Of a stretch of 64,000 nucleotides of DNA, positions 41,720 through 53,700 are shown piece after piece. Source of the stretch: Pararge aegeria (taxonomy: Eukaryota > Arthropoda > Insecta > Lepidoptera > Nymphalidae); contig NC_053182.1 in assembly GCF_905163445.1 (NCBI RefSeq), positions 6,634,001-6,698,000 on the forward strand, given 5' to 3'. Below the pieces are notes generated by a model. That model was not told where the DNA came from, did not search any database, and saw only the letters and a list, made by a program, of their open reading frames with translations. The translations under genes and the position numbers were made by a program. Numbering within the stretch: the first letter of the stretch is position 1; the number at the start of each line of letters is the position of its first letter.

Positions 41720-43080
41720 TTTTTGTAATGGAATTTTGTTACTATTGATCACGTCACCTCTATTTTTAGTAATCCTTCCTTGTTTACTTATTATTGGAAG
41801 GGTATTGGTTCCATTTTTTATTCTTATAAAAATATCGTAAAACGGCGGCTTAATATTTTTTAAGCATCTGATGAGGGTATTGCAATTTTAAATGACTGAC
41901 ATCACTTCATTTAAATATAATATCTACAATGAATATTTATGTTGTTTTCAAAGTCTATCTCTTAATCCTAATTCCCATTAGGTACCTACTTTTTAAATGA
42001 ATAATAATAGTATAGCGAAAAAAAACTAAAAAACACGCTTTTCTAGATAACCTAACAAAAATATTGGCTTAAATGATCTTGTGTCTCACAATAACTCACA
42101 ATGGCTAGGCGAAATAGAATTATTATTTTTTTTTTCACACCACAATAGGGTGGTAATAAATGCCTTAATGGTAAAGCAAAAACGAAAATGAGGAATAAGC
42201 CACCGGAACAGCCGAAATATCGAAATAATCGAAATTGATAATGTTGTATACGAATCGAGACTTCAAATAACTTATAATGCGGTAAAAATAAAAGTAGTCA
42301 GTAATGATAACGACATAGAAATACCTGCACCGGACCGGACGGATAAAGTCCTATCAAAAACGGTTCAAACGTTTGCATTAGCGCAGACAAACCTAATAAG
42401 CTTAGAGATGCTAGATTGTATAAGAAATTATTTAAAGATACCTAGTAACGAAGAATAAGTCAACGATTAACCATGACGTTATTCCTTTAGATGTCGTTAC
42501 TTTTGTACCTAATTACGAAATCTTTCACCTTATCAACCTTTCATTTAAAAATTTAATATAACTTAATTTAATAATTGTTTGTTTATGTAACCTACGATTG
42601 TAGGTATACTCGATTAACCTTATCAAAGTATCGCCGACATTTGTTTTCTAGGACACGAGATTAATAATTTACTTAGTTATCGTTCATAATTATCGTCTAT
42701 TTGTTATTTTTATTAGCACTGGTTATAGAGCTCGTTTACGGGATAAAAGATCAGTCATAATTCTTAAAAACTTAATAAATAATTGCTAATAATAAATATT
42801 ATTGTATTGATATCACTTTCGTTATTATTAATCAGAAATTTAACTGTCATTTAAATTGACGATCCAGATTAATAAACGACTATAGGATAGAAGTATTGAA
42901 TTAGTATACTACAATGATTTCACTGACTGGCAAAGTTCAAACACTTTAGACATCGAATTTAAATGCCTAGGTCATTGAACGAACCTTGCCAGCAGTCCTG
43001 AAGAACCTTCGATCAACAAAGAGCACTAAACAAAAAAAAAACCTTTTTAAAATACTTTAAGAAACTTTGTATCACAAAAC
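41720..43080. other. AT-rich stretch without recognised features
   Basis: No exon or repeat is supported here. Confidence 0.35.
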
Positions 43081-43114
43081 GTATTGGCATCAATAAAGAA
43101 AAATAAATACTTAC

Positions 43115-43190
43115 GATGTTTTGTGTTGTTGTATATGAACGCACACTAGCACACAAGGCGCGACGTCTATACTCAACGAAACACTCCGGC
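43115..43190 (-). other. Candidate non-coding first exon of the CRAL-TRIO gene
   Basis: The minus strand reads CCACTGCGCCGGAGTGTTTC, GTTGAGTATAGACGTCGCGC and later CAACACAAAACATC/GTAAGTATT, a strong donor at 43114. The exon is GC-richer than its flanks and contains no ATG, which suits a 5' UTR. A TATA-like AATATAG lies about 25-30 bases upstream (43217-43211). The nearest downstream acceptor that needs a 5' exon is at 23341, giving an intron of about 20 kb. The candidate exon at 40842 could also be its partner. Confidence 0.35.
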
Positions 43191-43210
43191 GCAGTGGATT
43201 TAACTTGAAT

Positions 43211-43217
43211 CTATATT
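43211..43217 (-). promoter_or_regulatory. TATA-like element
   Basis: AATATAG on the minus strand, 25-30 bases before the proposed start of the exon at 43190. Confidence 0.25.
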
Positions 43218-43649
43218 CCCATAATATTTGCACGGTGCACCCGAACAAATACATTTAGGGCGGCCAAATTTTCGAAACTGAAATTCGGGACGAGGTCGAT
43301 ATGCAATAAAATTTTATTCTTAATTAGGCATATTATACAAACAAACGCTCGAATATGAAATAAGCGGCAAAAAAGTTTATTACATTAGATATACTTTGTT
43401 ATAAATTTCGAACTATGTATTCATTAAAAATGTATTATTTTTATTTCTAGTATAAATATTATTGCAATAATAAATACTATGTAATGAAGTAAGTTTCAAA
43501 TATACTTTAAATTGCCAAAAGTTTGAATCTTAATTCATGTTTGGATACCATGTAACGTACGTATAGTAGCCATATTATATGCTTGGTACGACAATATAAT
43601 ATAAACTATATAATTTGAAGAACTCCCTGGCAACTTACTGACTAAACGG

Positions 43650-43720
43650 ATTAGGGAGCCATATCCCAAACCGGTTAGCCCACTACTATCTTAGACTGCA
43701 TCATCTGTCAAGAGCTAACT
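43650..43720 (+). repeat. SINE-like repeat S4 fragment
   Basis: CCGGTTAGCCCACTACTATC, TTAGACTGCATCATC and AAGAGCTAACTTAATAC are the 3' part of S4. Confidence 0.55.
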
Positions 43721-43769
43721 TAATACTATGTGAACATCGCATTAGTTCATAGGCAGAACTTTTAGTAGT

Positions 43770-44040
43770 AGTACACCTTTTTTGACAGAGCCCGTCCGAG
43801 GAAGTACTATCACCATTGTTGCAATGCTTTGTTCCGATCTGATGGGCGTGGATGCTGTTGGAATTAGAGCCACTTCTACGGACAAATGCGGCTTAACATC
43901 TATGCCTCAAATTGTTTGACTCAGGGTGGCATGTGTCAGGACGTGCTCCGTGCTCCTTGCAATCTCTGCGAACTGTTGCGCTGTTTATAGGCGATGGTTT
44001 TCCAATTAACATCAGGTGGACTAACTTCTTGGTCCATCAA
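43770..44040 (+). repeat. SINE-like repeat S3, most complete copy
   Basis: In order: ACAGAGCCCGTCCGAGGAAG, ACCATTGTTGCAATGCTTTG, GCGGCTTAACATCTATGCCT, GGTGGCATGTGTCAGGACGT, CTCTGCGAACTGTTGCGCTG, TTTATAGGCGATGGTTTTCC and ATCAGGTGGAC. It serves as the reference for the broken copy at 5005-5880. Confidence 0.75.
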
Positions 44041-44197
44041 TTATTAAAGAATAACTAACTTAATTACCATAGAATAAATTAGTAGCTAGTCGTCCCATGC
44101 AGCATGCTTAACTCCTCTCTCCTATAAAAGACGAGCTGTATTCCAGTTGTGGTACGTCTAACTCTATTGGTGGATTAAGATGACAATGATGACGGTA

Positions 44198-44274
44198 GCT
44201 CAAATGACTGTAACAACTAATTTGATTCATTCATTCATGATGATGATCAAATTAGTAGTTACTGTCATTTGAAC
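44198..44274. repeat. Inverted repeat, 29-bp arms
   Basis: 44198-44226 and the reverse complement of 44246-44274 differ at only a few positions. The 19-base loop is made of TCAT and GATG units. It lies about 30 bases before the truncated RTE-like LINE. Confidence 0.85.
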
Positions 44275-44304
44275 TAACGTAATATTATAACCTTTAACGT
44301 TTTG

Positions 44305-45027
44305 GGACCTGTCTCAACAGGTGGGCCTTCGTATGAACATGAGCAAGACGAAAATTATGTCTAACGCTCATGTTCCGCTCCACCCAATTACTGTTGGGAG
44401 CTCTGCACTCGAAATTGTAGACGAGTATATATACCTAGGACACACGATCCAGTTAGGTAAGTCCAATTTCGAGAAAGAGGTAAACCGCCGAATCCAACTC
44501 GGATGGGCAGCGTTCGGGAAACTTCGTGACATCTTCTCGTCCAAAATCCCTCAGTGCCTGAAGACTAAAGTCTTCGAACAGTGCGTGTTGCCAGTGATGA
44601 CTTACGGATCAGAGACATGGTCGCTAACTATGGGCCTCATAAGAAGGCTCAGAGTCACTCAACGAGCGATGGAGAGAGCTATGTTAGGAGTGTCTCTACG
44701 TGATCAAATCAGAAATGAGGAGATCCGTAGAAGAACTAGAGTTACCGACATAGCTCAGCGAGTTGCGAAGCTGAAGTGGCAATGGGCGGGGCACATAGCT
44801 CGGAGAACCGATGGACGTTGGGGTCTTAAGGTGCTGGAATGGCGACCCCGCACCGGTAAACGCAGCGTAGGTCGGCCCCAAACGAGGTGGACAGATGACA
44901 TCAGGAGAGTAGCTGGGAGCCGTTGGAGGCAAGCGGCCCAGGACCGTGCATTGTGGAACTCCCTACAAAAGACCTATGTCCAGCAGTGGACGTCAATTGG
45001 TTGAGATGATGATGATGATGATGATGA
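44305..45027 (+). mobile_element. RTE-like LINE, RT thumb to 3' GAT tail
   Basis: An open frame (44300-45004) encodes VGLRMNMSKTKIMSN, EYIYLGHTIQLGK, RRIQLGWAAFGKLRDIF, VLPVMTYGSETWSLT, LKWQWAGHIARR and VGRPQTRWTDDIRRVAGSRW, the thumb and C-terminal domain of RTE-like LINE RTs. The YADD-containing palm is missing. After the TGA the element ends in a GAT microsatellite (45005-45027), the characteristic tail. The frame is intact over 227 codons. Three more truncated copies of the same family lie at 31775, 32640 and 48463. Confidence 0.9.
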
Positions 45028-45067
45028 AGTTTAAGATTTATTTTTTATTTTATTTAACAAGTTTACC

Positions 45068-45165
45068 GATCCGCACTTGGCCAGCGTGGTGGACTGGCCT
45101 CTTCTCTTCTGAGAGAAGACCCGTGCCCTGTAGTGGGTCGTTGTTTCCCATTTAGCTTACACTCT
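45068..45165 (+). mobile_element. SINE family S2, fragment
   Basis: GGCCAGCGTGGTGGACTGGC, GAGAAGACCCGTGCCCTGTA and GTGGGTCGTTG are the S2 tail. Confidence 0.7.
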
Positions 45166-45169
45166 ATCT

Positions 45170-46040
45170 CTTTAACTACTCTGTAGCTTTTTAACAATAA
45201 ATTTCCTGACTTCTATTCATATTCTCTTCTTCTGGTCCTTAGCTTACGTAATCTGGAGTTGGCATAACTTGTCGTTCTTTAAACTTAAGGACACTCTTAT
45301 TCGATTAGTTTTTCCTTATTTTTTACGAATGTCTTGGGAATGTATTTGTTGGTAAGATAACCACAAGCAGCAACTTTTCATTTTCCCGCTAAGGTTCTAT
45401 GTAATTCCCCTTAAATAGCAAATTCAGCCAGTCTCCCTGTTATCATTCCGGATCCTTTTGGAGACTCAATGAAATTATAAGGTCTTATCCGCTATAGTGA
45501 TGTTGTGTTGTTATGCTAAATGTTACACTTTATTACATCTGTATATTAGGAACGGGTACAAAGTTACTCTATGCTTGTAACAAACGTGTTTACAAAGATA
45601 AATGTGTTAAGATTTAAAAGTAGGTACTCTACTACAATAGCTGGCACTCGGCCCGAATTCGCTATGACGTTTAAATCGTAACTGCACGTGAAACTAATTT
45701 TGCGACGTCAAATTTGCCTCCAAACTTAGCTCCAAACATACCTATGTTTTACTTTTAAAACAGTAAAAAAAAGTTAGTACATGTACAAGGACAGCTTATC
45801 TTAAAAGAGATTTATTTCAGATCGTGAGAATAATTTACTCAGGAGAATAATAATTAACAAAAATGTGTGTGTTTCGGGATGCTCGATTGAAGTGATAACT
45901 TAAACTGATCAAGTCGAACTATTTAATATTAAATTGTTTATCTTGAGAAACGCTAATTTGTTGCTTAAATTTTATGTATATTAATATAATAATATAAGGA
46001 AAGGTTATTTATTAATTAATGTTTTATTGATTATAAAATA
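45170..46040. other. Stretch without recognised features
   Basis: AT-rich and non-coding as far as I can see. Confidence 0.35.
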
Positions 46041-46047
46041 TATTTTA

Positions 46048-46560
46048 TCCCTACTAATATTGTGAGAAATGGCTGACTATAATGCTGAACCCTGGACAGC
46101 ATCATCATCGTTGTAAAATCAGACGATGATGGTGGAACGGCATTGATTATGGGAATCATCAAACGAGTCCATTATACGTCTGGTTGTCCAAGGAAGAATC
46201 GAGGGCACCACATCACGCGGAAGATCGCCCATGAGATGGGCTGACCAAATAAAGGCTGCAATGGCTGTCCCCTAACATGAGTGTGCTAGAAAGGTAGCTG
46301 CCAGAGAGGAGTGGTGACGAATAGTCAAGCGTGCCACAACCCTTAAGTGACGACCACGACTGAGAAGAAGAAATATTATAAATGTCAAATGTCAAGTTTG
46401 TTTGTTACGCTTTCACGCAAAAACGACTTAATCGATCCTCATGAATCTTTGTACACATATTCTTGGAAGTGTAAGAAGTAATATAGGATACTTTTTATCC
46501 CCATATTAAGCTCGGTTCCTTTGGGAGAGGGGACGAAAGTGATTGACGATTTTACACCAA
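46048..46560 (+). mobile_element. Helitron-like repeat interrupted by a LINE fragment
   Basis: The left part is A/TCCCTACTAATATT (46048-46061). It resumes at 46372 with AATATTATAAATGTCAAATG, TTTGTTTGTTACGCTTTCAC, GCAAAAACGACTTAATCGAT and ATACTTTTTATCCCC. The 5' end TC after A is as expected. The 3' terminus is not visible. Confidence 0.6.
46062..46371 (+). mobile_element. LINE 3' end (C-terminal RT remnant) with GAA tail and target duplication
   Basis: The frame from 46169 encodes RLVVQGRIEGTTSRGRSPMR, WADQIKAAMAVP, a stop, HECARKVAAREEW, a stop and RIVKRATTL. This is the C-terminus of an insect LINE, with premature stops. It ends in GAGAAGAAGA and is flanked by AATATT on both sides (46056-46061 and 46372-46377), a target site duplication within the Helitron-like repeat. 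Confidence 0.75.
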
Positions 46561-47384
46561 AACTCCGACAAATTATAACCGATTTAAGTAATTATTTTTG
46601 TACTATCATGTTCAGTGTTCTGCTACGGATCACGAACCATGAATCGGTACTTGATAGATAAAGGATTTTCCTTACATTGAAATTAATAGAAACCACCCGG
46701 AATGTTAAAATGTTAGGAAGAGACATTGTTAAACCACAATACTTCAGAGAGAGTTAAATAACATGTGATACTTCATGTGATATTCTTAAATGAAAAGATT
46801 AAAAGCAAACGGAGCCGCCTGTTCAAGCAGAGAATAACGATTGTTAAAATGTAAAATAATGCTGGAAACAAGCAACAGCTGAGTTGATCATTGCGATACT
46901 TTTGAAACGTCGAATATTTAACCAAACTACATAAAGAAATGGACACTGTTTAACCCGAGCATAAAGGTAAATAAATAAATAATTATAAATAAATCAGACT
47001 CATTCTCGCACCAGTCTATAGGTTTATATCGGACCGTTCCACAAAAATCAGTGGAGTTATTGATCCTACACATTTTATTAACGCAGAGCCTGCATAAACA
47101 ATGTGGCTGTATGTATGTCTATGTGGCTTTATAGAGGGTTCATAGTACGTTCAGGCGGTACATATATTATTATTATCGCTGTGTGTATATACAATGAATA
47201 GATCTGATTCATGTACCCACATGGAAGGGTGAATCATCTATTCACATTGTATAAACACTATTTATTTCCATTGAGAAGGAAAAAAATACTTATAGCTATC
47301 TTTTTTCAACAATTTAGCCCTTCACTTGAAATGATGAAATCTAAAATTGTAACGGGCTAACCTGTTATGGGTATGGGAGCAGTT

Positions 47385-47580
47385 ATATTAAACATCAACA
47401 TCATTAGGCACGGGTCTCCTCTTACAATGATAAGGGTTTGGGCCGTAGTCCACCACGCTGGCCCAGTGCTGATTGGTGGATTCCACACGTTAGAACATTA
47501 TGGAAAACTCTCAGGCATGCAGGTTACCGCACCAGGTTTTCCTTCATCATTGAAGCAAGTATAAATTATTTTAATAGCTG
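47385..47580 (-). mobile_element. SINE family S2, long copy without head
   Basis: In reverse: AGGCACGGGTCTCCTCTTAC, GTAGTCCACCACGCTGGCCC, ATTGGTGGATTCCACACG, CTCTCAGGCATGCAGGT and TTTTCCTTCATCATTGAAGC. Confidence 0.85.
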
Positions 47581-47684
47581 AAATATAACTTAAATATATT
47601 GCTTGAATAAAATTGCTTATATTAAATCCATACCCGTAGTCGGTATCTACGCAAAAACGTATCGGCACGTCTTTCTCGGTAGTA

Positions 47685-47835
47685 ACTAGCCTCGGCCAAA
47701 GCCTCCCACCAAACCAGACCAGAGAATTTTGGAAATTTCAGAAATTAAAAATTTCCGAATTGCCCAAGCTGGGGATCGACCCCCGGATCTTCCACTTAAA
47801 CCCAAAGCGCTCGCCGCTGCGCTAGGGAAGTCGTC
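47685..47835 (-). mobile_element. SINE family S4, tRNA-derived, minus copy
   Basis: AACTAGCCTCGGCCAAAGCC, TCCCACCAAACCAGACCAG, the AT-rich palindromic AAATTTCAGAAATTAAAAAT stretch, then GCTGGGGATCGACCCCCGG (B box in reverse) and AAGCGCTCGCCGCTGCGC (A-box end). The tRNA head at the right sets the minus orientation. Confidence 0.8.
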
Positions 47836-48000
47836 AAAAACTTGTAATTTCTTTACTTGTGTACTCCATAATTACATCGTTACTGCAAAAAGCTAATAGC
47901 TAACAAAGTTGTTGAAAAGTGATAACTGCTAACCTACATATCTACACTCACTAACACACTAAATAGAAGATAATATAACCGAAACCGAACTACGAAACGG

Positions 48001-48160
48001 TGAGAAATGGCTGACTATAATGCTTAACCCTGGACAGCATCATCATCGTTATTAAATCAGACGGTGGAACTGCACAGTTAGGCACTGATTATGGGAAATA
48101 TCAAATCCCACCTTCGTGTACCACTTGTGACCTTGGGCGGTCTACCATGCAAAATATAAA
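48001..48160 (+). repeat. Second copy of the LINE segment seen at 46062
   Basis: GTGAGAAATGGCTGACTATA, ATGCTTAACCCTGGACAGCA and TCATCATCGTTATTAAATCA match 46061-46130 almost base for base, then continue with GGTGGAACTGCACAGTTAGG, which is shortened in the other copy. The 3' coding end is not present here. Confidence 0.75.
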
Positions 48161-48284
48161 CATCAATAGTCGCTTCTATGCCACAGACGGATAGTAAAAA
48201 ATATTCATGTCGTTCTAAAAAAATTAATTAAATATTCAGTCATAACAAGTAAAAAAATACGTGGGAATTATTTTATATAACGCC

Positions 48285-48950
48285 AGCCTTTTTAAGGTTC
48301 CATACGCTTGCCAACGAGACCCTATCACTAAGCCTTCGCTGTCCGTCTGTCCGTCCGTCCGTCGAACTGTCAGTGGGTTGTATCTCGTGAACCTTAATAA
48401 GTAGAAATTTTCATGGAATGAGTATTTCTATTACTGCTATACAAACAAACAATAAACATAAATCATCATCATCATCAACGGACGTAGGTATTTTGTAAGA
48501 AGTTTGAAATACCATGGTCTTATGCCGCTTGGGTTGAGCGACTCACTTGAAGGTCGACAAATGCGTGTACCGGTGCGAAATGGCCATTCCAGCACCTTTG
48601 GACCCCAACGTCCATCGGTTCTCCGAGCTATATGCCCTACCCTTGAGCTACGTTGGTAACTCTAGTTCTTCTACGGATCTCCATATTCCTGATTTGATCA
48701 CATAGCGATACTCCAATCATAACACTCCCCATCGCCCGCTGAGTGACAACGAGACTTCTTACGGACCACCTTTTAAAGCCATAGGTGACCTATTGCGAAA
48801 AATAAATAAACTTTGAAAATTAAAGCGGGGGTTCCCATACAAGAAACTTGTTTTTTTTGGTATTTTATGATTTTTGGGCGATGATAATAAATTTAATTCT
48901 ATGTAGTGTTTCTTATTGTACCTTGGTACGGAACCCTTTATTTGTTTTTT
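48285..48950 (+). mobile_element. Interspersed DNA repeat interrupted by an RTE-like fragment
   Basis: The left part has TTTTTAAGGTTCCATACGCT, GAGACCCTATCACTAAGCC, CCGTCTGTCCGTCCGTC and GTTGTATCTCGTGAACC. The right part from about 48785 has AAATAAATAAACTTTG, GCGGGGGTTCCCATACAAGA, AACTTGTTTTTTTTGG and GTACCTTGGTACGGAACCC. This order (GGTTCCGTA...GTACGGAACCC) is a common lepidopteran non-coding element. Partial relatives begin at 49626 (AGGGTTCCGTATTT) and end at 23045 (CACTTAGCCGGTTTTTT). Confidence 0.6.
48463..48775 (-). mobile_element. RTE-like LINE 3' fragment
   Basis: In reverse: the CATCATCATCATCAAC tail end at 48465, ATTCCAGCACCTTTGGACCC, CAACGTCCATCGGTTCTCC, AACTCTAGTTCTTCTACGG, TGATTTGATCACATAGCG and ATCGCCCGCTGAGTGAC. 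It is collinear with 44640-45010 and inserted into the repeat at 48285-48950. Confidence 0.85.
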
Positions 48951-48959
48951 ATTCGATCA

Positions 48960-50330
48960 TTCCATTAAATTTCCTGTAGTTTCAAATTTCGTTCAACAAT
49001 TTAGTTTTCCGTAATTGATAAACATAGATATAAATATATCTTTGGCAAAATAATTGATATAAGATAAACGTTCGCTCGATGCAAACAGTCGTTATGACTG
49101 TTTTACAACCTTATTTATTTCATTAATTGGATTTTTTTTTAATATTATATTCAATTCAATATTAAATGCTGATAATACAAATTATAAACTTGAATTAGGT
49201 ATGTGCTGAAATGTTCAAATAGTGGAATGTCCACACTGAATTTAACTTTCAAAATTAACACGTATCGTTACCTACGTGTTACAGTTTCAAACGATTAATA
49301 AATAGCAACGTCAGCTATTGGGAAATAAATTTATTTACGAAGGTAGGTGGGTGCATGTAATAATATTATTTATGTGAGGATATTAAAGAATTAATGATTA
49401 TTGGGCAGAATTATTAAAGTTAATAAAAGTTCATTACGGTAATAAAATAAAACGCACATTTTGTAACAAGTTTCGGCCAACATGGGACGTCAAACCGACA
49501 TAGTGTCAATTCTGTTGTAATCTAAGTCGTAACAAATCTTTAAATTTTACTAAATTGAGCGGTCTTAAGAGTAGTTCACATAGCATTTGATTTGTATTTA
49601 AGTAATTTATTGATAGATGTACCTTTTTAGGGTTCCGTATTTTACAAGGAAAAAAGTTATATACTTACAGACCCCTAGTACCCCTTATAAAAACTTACAG
49701 CGAAAAACAGAGACTCAGGTTCAAAAACTATTATTAATGTTATGTACATTGATAGTTCGGAAAGTAAAGATATCCTTGTCCACGGGGAAAACAGTAAAAG
49801 GATAACACTCAAAGCTCAATAAAAGTGACTAAGTACTTCATTAAAATTTTAACAACTTTTCTGAAAAAACGTGAACTGAGTTCGCACTAGGCTCCGGTTC
49901 AGGCCGGATTTTACATACCAGCCCGGTAATCCATAGAAAATTCTTACTGTCTACCCTAAAAAGCACGTTAAACCGTAATTAAGCCCGCCCGGCACCCACA
50001 GTTGAAACAGAGTTGCAACACCAAGCTCTACATATATTTTTCCTTTAAGAGATTTTAATTAATTTATATTGTAATATGATAAAAAATGTAAATTAAACGC
50101 TGGAATCATACGGGATTAACCTTGGCAAATGAATGAGTAAGTACCAACCTTCATTCATACATTAATATTCTTCAAATTTGCAATTTCATATATTGGGCAA
50201 CTAGCTAATATTATATCAGTTATTATTACTTTTATTCTTAAAAAACTAAGTTATACCTACATTTTAAATCAATAGATTAATCATTACATTTCGTTCCACG
50301 AAATACGGTAAGTCAAAATCAATGAGAAAA
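48960..50330. other. Stretch without gene
   Basis: Only a fragment starting AGGGTTCCGTATTTTACAAG at 49629 is recognisable (left end of the repeat at 48285). The rest is AT-rich. Confidence 0.35.
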
Positions 50331-50334
50331 ACAT

Positions 50335-50705
50335 AAGCAGCTAGTCTAGGTCGCTTCTGTAGTCGGTCCTTCTTTGCTAAAGAGCATCGTCTGGGTGGAA
50401 CGCTGTGGGGACCAGTTGCTTCCATCGGCTTCTTTCGGAGCCCAACCTAGCAATGGTGTCAAATTTGCACCAGGGGACCTTCAGCTAGTCTGGCCAGCTG
50501 GTTAGTGGCATACCTCTCTGTCTTTTGCCTTCGTTGTTTCCCGTGATAATAAGTTTTTCTAAACCCACGTTCCCACGACGCATTACATGCCCGCAATAAG
50601 AGCAGGCGTTAGTATGGAGGAAAATCGGATTCTTACCCCTAGCTGTCATAAGATTGACACGTTTTTGCGCTTGGCAGGCCTCCAGCACCATTGGACGCAT
50701 CTAGG
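50335..50705 (-). pseudogene. LINE C-terminal remnant (minus strand)
   Basis: The minus strand encodes NPIFLHTNACSYCGHVMRRG, NVGLEKLIITGNNEGKRQRG and MPLTSWPD, then after a frameshift KFDTIARLGSERSRWKQLV and PTAFHPDDAL. The HVMRR...GKRQRGRP...W pattern is the C-terminal end of insect LINE RTs (HIVRR...GKRSRGRP...W). Truncated and frameshifted. Confidence 0.8.
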
Positions 50706-50709
50706 CTAT

Positions 50710-53700
50710 CCTTTGGCTTTCTCTCGCTTATGTTATAGGTAGGTATTCTTCGATATATGTGTATTCTTCTTGCTTTGTTTTAGCCTTCGATTCTTGGACG
50801 TTGGACTTGCCTTTAACCAATTATTTATTTGAGTTTGTAAGCAGCTTCATTTGACTCGACCGTCAAAAAGTTTCACATTACCCGTAACATGTCTATATTA
50901 TTAAGAATTAAATCACGAATAAACAAGTTTTCGGTGGTTTTTCTCTTAATTTTAACCATTCTTATTCTATGAAACTTCATCATGTACTTTTTATATCCCA
51001 GGTTTTCCTAATGGGTTCAAAAATAATAAAATGGTGGGTAGGTAAACTATCAACTAAAAACTACTAATTCTGTGTTCTTAAAAAATAATTAATATAATTT
51101 TTTGAAACGATCTCCATGTGCTTTTTTTTTGATCATTAGTTGCAATATTTTAGGTTAAAAGCATATAGAGCGTAATACTGCACGAGCACAATCAAACCTC
51201 TTTTCTCATAATATTATATCGTCCCTAATCCAACTCAAGTTTTATTAAATTGTTTCATCGTTTATTTCTTTAGAATATATATTGCTATTTAAAAGGGATG
51301 AGGACGATATAATTAAACATAATATAGAAACCGTGCTCGCACAGTTTGCCTCACAGTTTTCGCTGAACCTTACATATAACTTGGAGCGCCATCTAGTAGT
51401 TTATGCCAGCACTGTGCAACAACCAATCATCGTTGTAGTAGTTGTTTTGTTAATATTGCTACTCGCCAAGAGATGTCACTTATTTTATTAATGAAACAAA
51501 ATACAAACTAGTGTCATTGATTAAATTATTTTTGCTGACGCCATGGGCTGATACTAGTATTACAATAATGTATATAGATTATTCATGAAAACAGTTATTT
51601 TAATCATTAAATCATTAGATTTTATCTAAAAAAAATAATAGAATGGGCGTTGTGTACTACTGTACAAATAGATTCATAAAAAGAAGGAAAATTTTATGCC
51701 TCTACAGGATTCATTTCTACTTTCCCGAGGCATCTTAATGGATACTTTGTCCAGATTTAAAATACATAGGTCAGTTGCCTGTACCTAACGTTCTAGCGGT
51801 TTATTAAACTCCTATTCACCATAAGGTACCTTGTTAAAAAATATGGAATAAATAGGTTCACTACTCTCGCTAATGTGAAATACTTGTTAGGTACTTGTTC
51901 TTACTAGGTAGGTAGGTTTTTTTTGAACACAAAGTTGCCAAAAAGAAGCATACTAGTATAAATATTAGGTATGTAAGTTTTTTTCCCGAGCCAAGGTAAA
52001 CCGATATACAGCCAGCATCGTTCGTTGCATACAGCCTATATTAAAAATATTATAAAGGGTATATTTTCGTATTTGAAACATGTCTAAACTAAGCTATGAA
52101 ATGTGAATAATTTGATAAAATTTAACGCTCATTTATACATATAGGATACGAACTACGAAGTAGACGTTGGACAGATTTACTGGGTCACTTTTGTAGGACG
52201 AAATAATCATCGTGTGTATAGACATATTATGATATGATATACTTCGGCTTAAAGTCATAGTTTACCGTCGCTATAGGGAAGCTAGACAAATAATAACGTC
52301 TTGGTCATGTTATTTTTAATTTTAATATTGATGCTAGTAGATATTTAGAAAATAATAATAAATATACTGTATATTGTTATTAATATAATAATGCTACTTC
52401 TACTATCGTTCTTTTATTGGTTTCATAATAAATGATTATATAGTAATGACATTTCAGCAAAGTCCCATTTAAAAGGATTTCTTTTGTATTTTTGCTTCTC
52501 GTATCCTTTTAAAATAAGCTCTAATCGAGTTTAAAAATTCAATAGCGATCATCACAGAACTGGTTTCTGCGTCTGATTTTTATAAGCAAAATAGGCATTT
52601 TTTTTTAAATCACCATTCAACCATTTGAATAGCATAGGTGCAATATGACGCACAAGGTTGTTATTATGACGTCAGCTAACATCGATTTGATGGCAAAAAA
52701 AAACTTTTGAATTGCCATTCACAGTTGAGACTCGCGGACGGATTACTTCTTTACCTAGAAGAAAATGTGTAATTATTTATTTGAATAAAATAAATACACC
52801 GACAAATTTACAAATAATAATAGGCTTTTATCAACTCAACATCGTCATAGTATGTTATACAAAAAGTTCAGTACATTACATTATTTACTCTTGCTCAGTA
52901 AAAAAACATCTTTATTCTAATTTCTAACTTCTAATTGTTCTACGTAAAAGTACTACTTATGTTTTCACATATCCACTTTGATGGATATTGTTAATAAGGG
53001 TATTCCCTTATTTACACTATCTGTCAATAATATGTGTTTTATACATATTCTAAAGTTTTATAATTAAGTTATAAGTTTGCTGTCAATTTTAATGTATTTC
53101 GTTAGATTTATTTGCGGCTACTTAATTAGTGTATGTGTTATTTTCTTTGTACTATTTTGAAGTATTAAGTATACTGTTTGGGCCTTAATAAATGAAATAA
53201 AATAAAATAAATTTCCAAATACAGTCAAGGCGGCATTAGGCGCGTGACCTGTGTAAGCGAGCGCGATAAGAAGCCGAGAGTGTAATAAGCAATGTACCGT
53301 ACGCTTTTCATACGACGATTTTCATCACACTTGCGAGGAAAAATCGGCTAAACTTTTAAATACGTTCTCAAGAAATAAGTGACTGTTTTTTGTATGAAAG
53401 TTTTGAAGGCCTCTCTCTAGATTTTGGTGGAATATATTTATTTTTCAAATTAAAACCATAAATTGTTATTAATTTGATAAAATTAAACGTTCATTTATCA
53501 TAAGAATCTGCATGGAAGATGATTTCATACATAGGTATACCTTAAAGTGAGGTACAACGTTCGTGTTGCACAAAACCGTTTTTAACTTAATAATATTTTA
53601 TTACTTCTTTTTTCTTGTATTAATTAACAATTCACCACAGATTTCTGATTTTTCTCAGAATAAACAAAGCAAAAAGGTCTGTATATTTTGATTTCGTTTA

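Noticed and set aside
44696..44932. Minus-strand ORF of 78 codons, and similar ones at 32588-32909
   Set aside because: They overlap the RTE-like LINE on the opposite strand. The plus (44321) and minus (32640 region) LINE frames explain them.
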